Shown one piece after another: positions 17,284 to 24,799 of a stretch of 44,560 nt of DNA. The notes under the pieces were generated by a model, which was not told where the DNA came from, searched no databases, and worked only from the letters and a program-made list of their open reading frames with translations. The first letter of the stretch is position 1, and each line of letters opens with the position of its first letter. This DNA is from Serratia nevei. Its GTDB lineage: Bacteria > Pseudomonadota > Gammaproteobacteria > Enterobacterales > Enterobacteriaceae. A program made the position numbers and the translations under genes. The stretch lies in contig NZ_JAMYWQ010000040.1 in assembly GCF_024160145.1 (NCBI RefSeq), positions 1-44,560 on the forward strand, in the 5' to 3' direction.

Positions 17284-17587
17284 TGGCGGCGCGAGGCGAT
17301 CGGCGGAGGTTGCTTGATTCTTCAGCATAAGCTGTCGTCGGTATGGGTAAAAATCTTAAGATTCCTCCTAAACAGCGGTGAAATGGCCGTTTTCCCGCAT
17401 TTTTGGTCCCCTTGTCTTATTGCGGCTCCTCAGATCATTGTGCAGACTTTACCTCGTTTACAGACGGCGCGTCGCGCACGCCGTAAACCGGGATACCGCA
17501 AGCCGCCCATGCGCAAAATAATAAGCGCGGTGCAGCCGGTCACAGACCCCGGACAAAATGCGTGGTAACACTTTCAGGAGGTTTCCT
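17284..17587. other. Gene-free leader of ycfJ
   Basis: About 300 bp between the ndh terminator and ycfJ. A small open frame (17314-17568) shows no family signature and I do not call it. No promoter pair with good boxes stands out. AGGAGG at 17576-17581 is the ycfJ ribosome-binding site. Confidence 0.5.
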
Positions 17588-18124
17588 GTGAACAAGTCAA
17601 TGTTAGCCGGTGTTGGGATTGGTATCGCTGCCGCTCTGGGGATTGCCGCGGTAGCCAGCCTGGACGTCTTTTCTGCCGGTCCGCAGTACGCGCAGGTGCT
17701 CGCCGCAACGCCGATTAAAGAAACCATCAAAACGCCGCGTCAGGAATGCCGCAACGTCACCGTTACGCACCGTGCGCCGGTGCAGGATGAAAACCGCATC
17801 GCCGGGTCTGTGCTGGGCGCAGTGGCGGGCGGCGTGATCGGCCACCAGTTCGGCGGCGGTCGCGGGCGCGACGTGGCGACCGTGGTCGGCGCGCTGGGCG
17901 GCGGCTATGCCGGCAACCAGGTGCAAGGGGCGATGCAAAACAACGACGTCAGCACCAGCGTTCAGCAGCGTTGCAAAACGGTCTACGACAAGTCTCAGAA
18001 AATGCTGGGTTATGACGTGACCTACAAGATCGGCAATCAGCAGGGCAAGATCCGCATGGATCACGATCCGGGCACGCAAATCCCGTTGGATAAAAACGGC
18101 CAGCTGGTGCTGAACAGAGCCTGA
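17588..18124 (+). CDS. ycfJ: YcfJ, glycine-zipper 2TM domain protein
   Basis: 178 residues from GTG 17588, chosen because MNKSMLAG matches E. coli YcfJ and AGGAGG lies six bases upstream; the frame is open to 17558. There is an N-terminal hydrophobic segment (5-24), then a conserved ECRNVTVTHRAP region, then a glycine-zipper hairpin at about 72-114 (Gly every three to four residues) typical of 2TM_GZ membrane proteins. Cys54 and a second cysteine near 136 could form a disulfide. Likely envelope protein of unknown function. The neighbour ndh is the same as in E. coli. Confidence 0.92.
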   Translation: MNKSMLAGVGIGIAAALGIAAVASLDVFSAGPQYAQVLAATPIKETIKTPRQECRNVTVTHRAPVQDENRIAGSVLGAVAGGVIGHQFGGGRGRDVATVVGALGGGYAGNQVQGAMQNNDVSTSVQQRCKTVYDKSQKMLGYDVTYKIGNQQGKIRMDHDPGTQIPLDKNGQLVLNRA

Positions 18125-18279
18125 TCGCCACATTCGAATTAAGCCCGCGGGCAGTGTTAGTTCTGATCGTTTAACCCGGTTAAGCGAGCGGCGTTAACAT
18201 TGACGCGGGTTTCTGTTTTCTGCCTGCCCAAAAATTTGCGATCGTTCTAATGTCTGCGTGCGATATCACCGGGCAAACC

Positions 18280-18333
18280 TTCAAAAAAGCCCCCGCGTTT
18301 GTTATATTATTGTGCGATAAAGCGGTGTTATCG
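18280..18333 (+). promoter_or_regulatory. Promoter and candidate operator of the Rrf2 gene
   Basis: TTCAAA (18280-18285) and TATATT (18303-18308) with a 17-bp spacer. Immediately downstream is a perfect inverted repeat CGATAA-N7-TTATCG (18315-18333), well placed for autorepression. Confidence 0.55.
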
Positions 18334-18388
18334 GCGCCAATCGCCACACCGGTCAAACCCGAGTATTTCGTCTCGCAGAGATAACGAC

Positions 18389-18868
18389 ATGTTAGATTTT
18401 CGCTTTCCGACAGCGTTGCAAATGGTCCTTAGCGTCGCCGTAGCTGAGAAGCAGGGCATGCGTTCGACGAGCGCCACGCTCGCCGCCACTCTGGAAGCCA
18501 ACCCCAGCTTTATCCGCAAACTGATGGTCCCGCTGACCAAAGACGGCATCATCGTTTCCACCCTCGGCCGAAACGGCTCTATCCACCTCGGCCGCCCGGC
18601 GGAAGAGATCACCCTGCGGGATATCTATCTGGCGGTGATCGACGACAAGCGCATCTGGGCTTCGCGCCCTGAAGTGCCGGCCCGCTGCCTGGTAAGCGCC
18701 AACGCCTGCTGGTATTTCAAATCGGTGGTGAACGAGGCCGAGCAGGCCTCGCTTGCGGTGCTGGCGCGCCACACCGTGGCCGATTCGCTGGCCGAACTGG
18801 AGCGGGGCGACAAGCGCGCCTGCGCGGAATACGCCGCCGAGCAAGAGGCCGAAGCCGCCGGTAAATAA
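18389..18868 (+). CDS. Rrf2-family transcriptional regulator
   Basis: 159 residues from ATG 18389; the longer open frame to 18299 would include the promoter. The Rrf2 winged helix covers about 1-85 (STSATLAATLEANPSFIRKL helix-turn-helix, GRNGSIHLGRP wing). Three cysteines (100, 107, 145) are present. Cys100 and Cys107 lie where IscR/NsrR carry iron-sulfur ligands, but the spacing is CX6C and the third is distant, so a cluster is uncertain. The neighbours give no target beyond itself. A bidirectional terminator separates it from sdeB. Confidence 0.87.
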   Translation: MLDFRFPTALQMVLSVAVAEKQGMRSTSATLAATLEANPSFIRKLMVPLTKDGIIVSTLGRNGSIHLGRPAEEITLRDIYLAVIDDKRIWASRPEVPARCLVSANACWYFKSVVNEAEQASLAVLARHTVADSLAELERGDKRACAEYAAEQEAEAAGK

Positions 18869-18885
18869 TCGCGATTCGCATGCAT

Positions 18886-18914
18886 TAAAAAAGGTCGGGC
18901 ATTGCCCGACCTTT
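18886..18914. terminator. Bidirectional terminator between the Rrf2 gene and sdeB
   Basis: AAAAGGTCGGGC-ATT-GCCCGACCTTTT gives a stem with A-run and T-run on both sides, serving two converging genes. Confidence 0.9.
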
Positions 18915-18932
18915 TGCATGTTAAGACGATGA

Positions 18933-21900
18933 TTACGCCGTCTGCGGCTGCGCTTTACGCGCCACCAGGCGCCGCAGGGTGACGTAGAACACCGGCGTCA
19001 GGAACAGCCCGAACAGGGTGACCCCCAACATGCCGGAGAACACCGTGATGCCGGTGACGCCACGCACCTCGGCGCCGGCCCCGTGGCCGAGGATCAGTGG
19101 GATGGTGCCGGCGATGAAGGCGATGGAGGTCATCACGATCGGCCGCAACCGCAGGCGACAGGCCTCCAGCGCCGCCTCGACGATGCCTTTGCCCTGCATT
19201 TCCAGCTCGCGGGCGAACTCGACGATCAGAATGGCGTTCTTGCAGGCCAGCCCCATCAGAACGACCAGCCCGACCTGCACGAACACGTTGTTGTTGCCGC
19301 CGGTCAGCCACACGCCGAACAGCGCCGACAGCATGGTCATCGGTACGATCAGGATCACCGCCAGCGGCAGCGTCCAGCTCTCATACAGCGCCGCCAGCGC
19401 GAGGAACGCCAGCAGCACCGCCACCGGGAACACCACCAGCGCGGCGTTGCCCTGGGTCGATTGTTGGTAGCTCAGATCGGTCCACTGGATGTTCATGCCG
19501 TTCGGCAGCAGCTTGCCGGCCATCTGCGTCAGCGCGCCCATCGCCTGGGTAGAGGAGAGCACGCGCGGATCGGCGTCGCCGATCAGGTCCGCCGCCGGGA
19601 AGCCGTTATAGCGGATCACCGGATCCGGGCCGTAGGTGGTGCCGATGCTGACCATGCTGCCGATCGGCACCATTTCGCCCTTGTCGTTGCGGGTGCGCAG
19701 GTTGGCGATGTCCTCCACGCTGTCGCGGAACTGGCCGTCGGCCTGCGCCATCACCTTCCAGGTGCGGCCGTAGCGGTTGAAGTCGTTGATGTAAGACGAA
19801 CCGAGGTAGGTCTGCAGCGTGCTGAACAGCGCATTGAGCGGCACTCCTTGCGCCTTGGCCTTGTCGCGATCGATTTTGGCGTCCAGCTGCGGCACGTTGG
19901 CCTGATACGAGGAGATCGGGAACCCCATGCCCGGCGTTTGCATAATGGCGCCGGACAGGGTGTTGATCGCCGTTTGCAACGCGCCGTAGCCCAGCCCGGC
20001 GCGATCCTGCACATACAGCGAATAGCCGGAGCCCTGGCCGATGCCGAGGATCGGCGGCGGCATGATTGAGAAGGCGAAGCCTTCCTGAATCTGTGAAATG
20101 CGCGCGTTGATCTCGGCGTTGATCTGCGCCGCGGTGCGGGTACGGGTACTCAACGACTCCAGCGCGAAGAACACCGTGCCGGTATTCGGCGTGTTGGTGA
20201 ACTGCAGCGCATTCAGGCCGGGGAAGGCCACCGCATCGGTGACGCCGTCTACGCTCAGGCCGATGGCGCTCATCTTGCGGATCACCGCATCGGTGCGTTC
20301 CAGCGAGGCGCCTTCCGGCATTTTCACGCCGCCGATCAGGTACAGCTTGTCCTGCGTCGGGATAAAGCCGCCGGGCACGGTCTTGAACATCACGCCGGCG
20401 GCGGCCAGCAGCAGCAGGTAGACGACGAACACCGCGCCGCGCCGGCCCAGTACGCGGGAGACGCCGCGCTGATAGCGTTGCGAGCCGCTGGCGAAGAAGC
20501 GGTTGAACGGCCGGAACAGCCAGCCGAACAGCCGGTCTATAAGGCGTGACGGCAGATCTTTCGGCGCGCCGTGCGGTTTAAGCAAGCGCGCCGCCAGCGC
20601 CGGCGACAGGGTCAGCGAGTTGATGGCGGAGATCACCGTCGAGATGGCGATGGTGACGGCGAACTGCTTGTAGAACTGGCCGGTAACGCCGGAGAGGAAC
20701 GCCATCGGCACGAACACCGCACACAGCACCACGGCGATGGCGATGATCGGGCCGGAGACCTCGCGCATCGCCTGGTGCGCCGCCGCCAGCGGCGACAGCC
20801 CTTCTTCGATATTACGCTCGACGTTTTCCACCACCACGATGGCGTCATCCACCACGATGCCGATTGCCAGCACCAGCCCGAACAGGCTGAGGGTATTGAG
20901 CGAGAAGCCCAGCATATACAGCGCGGCAAAGGTGCCGACCACGGAGATCGGGACCGCCAGCAGCGGTATGATCGAGGCGCGCCAGGTCTGCAGGAACAGA
21001 ATGACCACCAGCACCACCAGGATCACCGCTTCCAGCAGGGTATCCACCACCGCGCGGATCGAATCGCGCACGAACACCGTCGGATCGTAAGGTGATTTCC
21101 AGCTCATGCCGTCCGGGAAGCGGGTCGCCAGCTCGGCCATCTTGCCGCGCACCGCGTCCGACAGTTCGATGGCGTTGGCGCCCGGCGACTGGAAGATACC
21201 GATACCGACCGCATCCTTGTTATTGAGCTGGGCGCGCAGCGCGTAGCTGCCGGAGCCCATTTCGATGCGCGCCACGTCGCGCAGCCGCACGATCTCGCCG
21301 TTGTCGCCGCTCTTGAGGATAATGTTGCCGAACTCTTCTTCGGTTTGCAGACGACCCTGGGCGTTGATCGACAGCAGATAGTCGCTGCGCGTCGGCATCG
21401 GCTCCGCGCCGAGCTGGCCGGCGGAGACCTGCACGTTCTGTTCCTGCATGGCGCTCACCACGTCGGAGGCGGTCAGGCCACGCGCGGCGACCTTGTTCGG
21501 ATCGAGCCAGATGCGCATCGCATACTCACCGGCGCCGAAGATCTGCACCTGGCCGACGCCCGGCAGGCGGGCCAGCTCATCCTTGACCTTCAGGGTGGCG
21601 TAGTTGCGCAGGTACAGCGAATCGTACTTGCCGGAAGGCGAGACCAGATGCACCACCAGCGTCAGCGCCGGGGACTGCTTCTGTGTGGTGATGCCCTGGC
21701 GGCGCACGTCTTCCGGCAGGCGCGCTTCGGCCTGCGCCACGCGGTTTTGCACCTGCACCTGCGCCTGATCGGGATCGGTACCGGGGCGGAAGGTGACGGT
21801 GGTCACCAGTACGCCGTCGGAACCGGCGACCGATTTCATGTACATCATGTTTTCGACGCCGTTGATCGCTTCCTCCAGCGGCGTGGCCACCGTTTCAGCG

Positions 21901-22076
21901 ATCTCTTTCGGGTTGGCGCCCGGGTATTCGGCGCGCACCTGCACGCTGGGCGGCACCACGTCCGGGTACTCGCTGATCGGCAGCAGCGGGATGGCGATCG
22001 CTCCGGCGACAAAAATCAGGATCGACAGCACCGCGGCAAAGATCGGCCGGTCGATGAAAAAACGGGAAAAGTCCAT
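18933..22076 (-). CDS. sdeB: RND multidrug efflux pump inner-membrane subunit SdeB (OqxB/MexF type)
   Basis: 1047 residues, full-length hydrophobe/amphiphile-efflux RND transporter. It exports drugs by proton antiport as a trimer coupled to SdeA and an outer-membrane channel such as TolC. The start MDFSRFFIDRPIFA, two large periplasmic loops and 12 membrane helices are visible. The helix-4 acidic pair is in GIVVDDAIVVVENV and the helix-10 relay lysine in GLACKNAIL. The sequence is close to OqxB of Klebsiella. In S. marcescens the pump with this architecture and a neighbouring MarA-like regulator is SdeAB, linked to fluoroquinolone and chloramphenicol resistance. It starts 24 bp after sdeA, in the same transcript. 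No outer-membrane gene is linked. Confidence 0.9.
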   Translation of the reverse strand: MDFSRFFIDRPIFAAVLSILIFVAGAIAIPLLPISEYPDVVPPSVQVRAEYPGANPKEIAETVATPLEEAINGVENMMYMKSVAGSDGVLVTTVTFRPGTDPDQAQVQVQNRVAQAEARLPEDVRRQGITTQKQSPALTLVVHLVSPSGKYDSLYLRNYATLKVKDELARLPGVGQVQIFGAGEYAMRIWLDPNKVAARGLTASDVVSAMQEQNVQVSAGQLGAEPMPTRSDYLLSINAQGRLQTEEEFGNIILKSGDNGEIVRLRDVARIEMGSGSYALRAQLNNKDAVGIGIFQSPGANAIELSDAVRGKMAELATRFPDGMSWKSPYDPTVFVRDSIRAVVDTLLEAVILVVLVVILFLQTWRASIIPLLAVPISVVGTFAALYMLGFSLNTLSLFGLVLAIGIVVDDAIVVVENVERNIEEGLSPLAAAHQAMREVSGPIIAIAVVLCAVFVPMAFLSGVTGQFYKQFAVTIAISTVISAINSLTLSPALAARLLKPHGAPKDLPSRLIDRLFGWLFRPFNRFFASGSQRYQRGVSRVLGRRGAVFVVYLLLLAAAGVMFKTVPGGFIPTQDKLYLIGGVKMPEGASLERTDAVIRKMSAIGLSVDGVTDAVAFPGLNALQFTNTPNTGTVFFALESLSTRTRTAAQINAEINARISQIQEGFAFSIMPPPILGIGQGSGYSLYVQDRAGLGYGALQTAINTLSGAIMQTPGMGFPISSYQANVPQLDAKIDRDKAKAQGVPLNALFSTLQTYLGSSYINDFNRYGRTWKVMAQADGQFRDSVEDIANLRTRNDKGEMVPIGSMVSIGTTYGPDPVIRYNGFPAADLIGDADPRVLSSTQAMGALTQMAGKLLPNGMNIQWTDLSYQQSTQGNAALVVFPVAVLLAFLALAALYESWTLPLAVILIVPMTMLSALFGVWLTGGNNNVFVQVGLVVLMGLACKNAILIVEFARELEMQGKGIVEAALEACRLRLRPIVMTSIAFIAGTIPLILGHGAGAEVRGVTGITVFSGMLGVTLFGLFLTPVFYVTLRRLVARKAQPQTA

Positions 22077-22100
22077 GGGTCAGAAGTCTCTGCTGGGAGC

Positions 22101-23288
22101 TTAATTGAGTGCGGAAGCGATAGGGTTCATGGCGACGGCTTTCGCGTCGACCGGCATGCCCGGCATAAACACTTTCTGCATGCCGTCGACGATCACCCGA
22201 TCGCCGTTTGCCAACCCTTGCTGCACGATGCGCAATCCTTCGGCCATGCGGCCCACGTCGATGTCGCGGCGCTGCGCCTTGCCGTCTTTATCGACGATGT
22301 AAACGAACTTGCGGTTTTGGTCGGTCATCACCGCTTTATCGTCGATCAGCATGGCGTTGAACTCGGCGCTGCCGGGCATCTGCACGCGGGCGAACAGCCC
22401 CGGCGTGAAGCGGCGCTCGCGGTTGTCGAGCAGGGCGCGCATGCGGATGGTGCCGGTCCCGGCGTTCAGCTGGTTATCGGTGAAATCCACCAGACCCTGA
22501 TGCGGGGTGCCGTCTTCGCCCACCAGGCCGACCTTCACCGGCAGGCGCGCGTCGTGCCGGCCCTGCTGCTGATAGCGCAGGAAGGTGGCTTCATCCACGT
22601 CGAAATAGACGTAGACCTTGTCGAGCGACACCAGCGTCGTCAGCACGCTGGCGCTGTCGCCGGCGGTGACCAGGTTGCCGGCGGTGATCATTGCGCGGCT
22701 GGCGCGCCCGTCAATCGGCGCGGTAACGCGGGTAAAGTCGAGATTCAGCTGCGCCATGTCGAGCTGGGCCTGCGCCGCCAGCACGTTGCTTTGCGCCTGC
22801 GCGGCGGACGACCGGCGCTGCTCCCAGACTTCCTGAGAGATGGCCTGAGTGCCGATCAGTTTCTCGGTGCGCGAGGATTCGCTGCGCGCCAGGGCGGCCT
22901 GGTTGCGTGCCCGCACCAGCTCGGCCTGCGCCTGTTCGCGCGCGGCGCGGTAGGTACGATCGTCGATGGTGAACAGCACCTGACCTTTCTTCACCTCATC
23001 GCCTTCGGTGTAGTTGACCCGTTCGATGTAGCCGGAGACCCGTGGGCGCAGTTGCACGCTTTGCACCGCTTCGACCCGGCCGTTGAAGGCATCCCATTGG
23101 CTGATCGGCTTGACCACCACGCTGGCGGCGCTGACCACCGGCGGCGGTGGCGGGGCGTTGTGCGCGACGCTGTTGTCGCACCCGGCGAGCAGAGTGGCCA
23201 GCAGCGCCACCCCGGAGAGCCGCTGGCCCAGAGCGACGGCGCGCGTGCGGCCGCCGGCGTTGAACGATGAGTTTGGTTGATTTGCCAT
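22101..23288 (-). CDS. sdeA: RND periplasmic adaptor lipoprotein SdeA
   Basis: 395 residues. The signal peptide ends in lipobox LLAGC (Cys37), so the adaptor is lipid-anchored in the inner membrane; the long N-terminal region (1-20) is unusual and a later start is possible. Then come a lipoyl half-motif (LRPRVSGYIERVNYTEGDEV), a coiled-coil hairpin rich in Ala, Gln and Arg (about 100-160), the second lipoyl half (VTAPIDGRAS) and beta-barrel and membrane-proximal domains. It joins SdeB to the outer-membrane channel. First gene of sdeA-sdeB and divergent from sdeR. Confidence 0.9.
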   Translation of the reverse strand: MANQPNSSFNAGGRTRAVALGQRLSGVALLATLLAGCDNSVAHNAPPPPPVVSAASVVVKPISQWDAFNGRVEAVQSVQLRPRVSGYIERVNYTEGDEVKKGQVLFTIDDRTYRAAREQAQAELVRARNQAALARSESSRTEKLIGTQAISQEVWEQRRSSAAQAQSNVLAAQAQLDMAQLNLDFTRVTAPIDGRASRAMITAGNLVTAGDSASVLTTLVSLDKVYVYFDVDEATFLRYQQQGRHDARLPVKVGLVGEDGTPHQGLVDFTDNQLNAGTGTIRMRALLDNRERRFTPGLFARVQMPGSAEFNAMLIDDKAVMTDQNRKFVYIVDKDGKAQRRDIDVGRMAEGLRIVQQGLANGDRVIVDGMQKVFMPGMPVDAKAVAMNPIASALN

Positions 23289-23429
23289 TATTTTTATTCC
23301 GATAAGTAAGCGCGGTCAGGCCCCATACCCGGCCCTGTTCTCCGGGATTCGCCCCTGCGCCGGCGTGCGGTGAGGGGGCGGCTGCGCCCAGCAGCGGCGC
23401 AGCGTTAGGTTTTGAAACACATTGGTGTC

Positions 23430-23460
23430 ACATTAATGTATCAATATCGGTTACATTAAT
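23430..23460. promoter_or_regulatory. Repeated ACATTAAT elements between sdeA and sdeR
   Basis: ACATTAAT occurs at 23430-23437 and 23453-23460, 23 bp apart (about two helical turns). The first is part of the perfect palindrome ACATTAATGT. The whole 23289-23583 intergenic stretch holds no gene. These repeats are candidate binding sites for a regulator of the divergent promoters; which protein binds is unknown. Confidence 0.4.
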
Positions 23461-23489
23461 TGGGTGGAGTATAGTGGCGGCTTTCTGGT

Positions 23490-23524
23490 AAATGCAATAA
23501 TAAAAATTGCATTTAAAGCGAAAC
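23490..23524 (+). promoter_or_regulatory. Inverted repeat and marbox upstream of sdeR
   Basis: AAATGCAAT (23490-23498) and ATTGCATTT (23506-23514) form a perfect 9-bp inverted repeat. The right arm starts ATTGCATTTAAAGCGAAAC (23506-23524), which fits the MarA/SoxS/Rob marbox consensus (AYnGCACnnWnnRYYAAAY) at all fixed positions except two. It lies 60 bp before the sdeR ATG. Confidence 0.6.
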
Positions 23525-23583
23525 TGTTGCAACGTATGTGCATCGGGCAGAGGGTGACCCTGCCGAATGATGGGAGCATCAGC

Positions 23584-23940
23584 ATGAACACTACGGGCTT
23601 TATTACCGATTTGAAGGCGTGGATCGACAACAATCTGGAAGAGAAACTGGATATCAACACTGTGGCGGACCGCGCGGGCTATTCCAAATGGCACCTGCAG
23701 CGCATGTTCAAACGCCAGACCGGCTACGCGCTGGGGGAGTATATCCGCATGCAAAAACTGAAAGTGTCGGCGGAGCGCCTGGCCAACAGCGGCGAGCCTA
23801 TCGTCAGCGTGGCGATTTCGCTCGGCTTCGATTCGCAGCAGTCGTTCAACCGCAGCTTCAAACGCCAGTTTGGCCAAACGCCGGGCGACTGGCGCCGCGC
23901 GTTGGCGCAGCCGGCGTCTATGGGGCGCACGCACCACTGA
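23584..23940 (+). CDS. sdeR: MarA/SoxS-like AraC-family activator SdeR
   Basis: 118 residues, an AraC DNA-binding domain alone, as in MarA and SoxS. First helix-turn-helix at about 24-45 (INTVADRAGYSKWHLQRMFK), second at about 72-95 (IVSVAISLGFDSQQSFNRSF), then the family signature FKRQFGQTPGDWR. No ligand domain is present, so activity follows protein level. ATG 23584 has GGGAG eight bases upstream; an in-frame ATG at 23539 is the alternative. Divergence from sdeA and an upstream marbox point to activation of sdeAB and autoregulation. Cross-activation by MarA, SoxS or Rob is plausible. Confidence 0.88.
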   Translation: MNTTGFITDLKAWIDNNLEEKLDINTVADRAGYSKWHLQRMFKRQTGYALGEYIRMQKLKVSAERLANSGEPIVSVAISLGFDSQQSFNRSFKRQFGQTPGDWRRALAQPASMGRTHH

Positions 23941-23959
23941 GCGGTTGGGCCGTGGGGAT

Positions 23960-23991
23960 AAAAAAGCCTGAATTTGCGTTCGGGCTTTTTT
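23960..23991 (+). terminator. Terminator of sdeR, also related to the tRNA-Ser terminators
   Basis: AAAAAAGCCTGAA...TTCGGGCTTTTTT stem-loop with A-run and T-run, usable from both sides. It has the same AAGCCTG core as the terminators that follow the two tRNA-Ser genes (24121-24150 and 24597-24629). Confidence 0.75.
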
Positions 23992-23994
23992 GTG

Positions 23995-24013
23995 TGGCGG
24001 TGAGGGAGGGATT
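23995..24013 (-). pseudogene. Relic of a third tRNA-Ser 3' end
   Basis: 19 bases identical to 24162-24180, which are the CCA end and acceptor/T-arm side of tRNA-Ser(GGA). After GGATT the match stops. It follows an AAGCCTG terminator exactly as the two real tRNA genes do, so it marks a deleted tRNA copy or a residual attachment half-site. Confidence 0.6.
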
Positions 24014-24026
24014 GATTCGCTGCGCT

Positions 24027-24086
24027 CACCCTGCGGGCCGCCGTTGGCGGTCCAAAACGCAGGCGTTTTGTCGAACCCTGTCGAGG
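24027..24086. repeat. 60-bp double-hairpin repeat, copy 1
   Basis: Identical to 24508-24567. It contains two adjoining inverted repeats: GGCCGCC-GTT-GGCGGTCC and CAAAACGC-AG-GCGTTTTG. On the tRNA (minus) strand copy 1 lies beyond the terminator of the first tRNA-Ser gene. Function unknown; possibly a REP-like or RNA-processing structure. Confidence 0.85.
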
Positions 24087-24120
24087 GCTCTCACCCTCGC
24101 GGCCAGTGCGCTATGCATAC

Positions 24121-24150
24121 AAAAAAGCCTGAACTTTCGCTCAGGCTTTC
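24121..24150 (-). terminator. Terminator of tRNA-Ser copy 1
   Basis: On the minus strand AAGCCTGAGCGAAAGTTCAGGCTT is a stem-loop followed by a run of T (complement of 24121-24126), 11 bp after the CCA end. Confidence 0.85.
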
Positions 24151-24161
24151 TCGTTAGAATA

Positions 24162-24251
24162 TGGCGGTGAGGGAGGGATTCGAACCCTCGATACACTTTC
24201 GCGTATACACACTTTCCAGGCGTGCTCCTTCAGCCACTCGGACACCTCACC
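24162..24251 (-). tRNA. tRNA-Ser(GGA), copy 1
   Basis: 90 nt including an encoded CCA (complement of 24162-24164). The acceptor stem GGTGAGG pairs fully with CCTCACC, followed by discriminator G. The anticodon loop CTGGAAA gives anticodon GGA, reading UCC and UCU serine codons. The long variable arm is typical of serine tRNAs, and the T loop GTTCGAATC is intact. Confidence 0.96.
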
Positions 24252-24291
24252 ATATTTTTTTGTTGCGAAATCATCGCTGCAACGGGGCGCT

Positions 24292-24320
24292 ACTATAGGG
24301 AGTGGGGCCGATCCGGTCAA
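24292..24320 (-). promoter_or_regulatory. Promoter of tRNA-Ser copy 1
   Basis: On the minus strand TTGACC (complement of 24315-24320) and TATAGT (complement of 24292-24297) are 17 bp apart, followed by a GCGCCCC discriminator typical of stringently controlled stable RNA promoters. The rest of 24252-24507 shows no gene. Confidence 0.85.
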
Positions 24321-24507
24321 GAATAATTTCTGTGTTTTTGTTTGTCCGCTCAAGCCGTGCGCACTTTGCTGAAAACTGCGGCGAACGGCAGGGCAGATGT
24401 CATGAATGGGCGAGAAAATCAGCGGTAAGGTTCGGGGATAACAGGCGGAAATGAGAATCGCGGTCGCAGAGGGGGGAGATGCGCTGAGCACACCCCTCTC
24501 GACGGTG

Positions 24508-24567
24508 CACCCTGCGGGCCGCCGTTGGCGGTCCAAAACGCAGGCGTTTTGTCGAACCCTGTCGAGG
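24508..24567. repeat. 60-bp double-hairpin repeat, copy 2
   Basis: Identical to 24027-24086, offset by 481 bp. Together with the tRNA offset of 479 bp this shows a tandem duplication of a unit made of hairpin repeat, terminator, tRNA and promoter. Confidence 0.85.
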
Positions 24568-24596
24568 CTTCTCGCCCCTCTCGGCGGTGCACCATG

Positions 24597-24629
24597 CAAA
24601 AAAAAAGCCTGGACGCGAATCCAAGCTTT
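24597..24629 (-). terminator. Terminator of tRNA-Ser copy 2
   Basis: On the minus strand AAGCTTGGATTCGCGTCC...AGGCTT stem-loop followed by at least eight T, 11 bp after the CCA end. Confidence 0.82.
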
Positions 24630-24640
24630 CTCTTTGAATT

Positions 24641-24730
24641 TGGCGGTGAGAGAGGGATTCGAACCCTCGATACACTTTCGCGTATACACACTTTCCAGGC
24701 GTGCTCCTTCAGCCACTCAGACACCTCACC
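24641..24730 (-). tRNA. tRNA-Ser(GGA), copy 2
   Basis: 90 nt with encoded CCA and the same GGA anticodon as copy 1. It differs from copy 1 at two visible positions: a T for C in the D-arm region (GTGTCTGAG), and T for C at the base of the acceptor 3' strand, which makes a G-U pair at position 7-66. Otherwise intact and probably functional. Confidence 0.95.
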
Positions 24731-24770
24731 GTTTTGTTGTCGAAAACGCTTTGCGCTGTCGACGGGCGCT

Positions 24771-24799
24771 AATGTAGGAGAATCTGATCCCAGCGTCAA
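24771..24799 (-). promoter_or_regulatory. Promoter of tRNA-Ser copy 2
   Basis: On the minus strand TTGACG (complement of 24794-24799), 17 bp, TACATT (complement of 24771-24776), then discriminator GCGCCC. The geometry matches the copy 1 promoter. Confidence 0.82.

Noticed and set aside
17314-17568. 84-codon open frame before ycfJ
   Set aside because: No ribosome-binding site or family pattern, and it overlaps the likely ycfJ leader.
21345-23270. 641-codon open frame on the plus strand opposite sdeB and sdeA
   Set aside because: It mirrors the RND and adaptor genes, has His/Arg/Gln-rich composition with no family signature, and is a GC-rich antisense shadow.
23995-24013. Possible third complete tRNA-Ser gene
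   Set aside because: Only 19 bases of the 3' end match; no anticodon arm or 5' acceptor strand follows.
24027-24567. CRISPR array
   Set aside because: Only two 60-bp repeats 481 bp apart with tRNA genes between; no regular spacers and no cas genes anywhere in the window.
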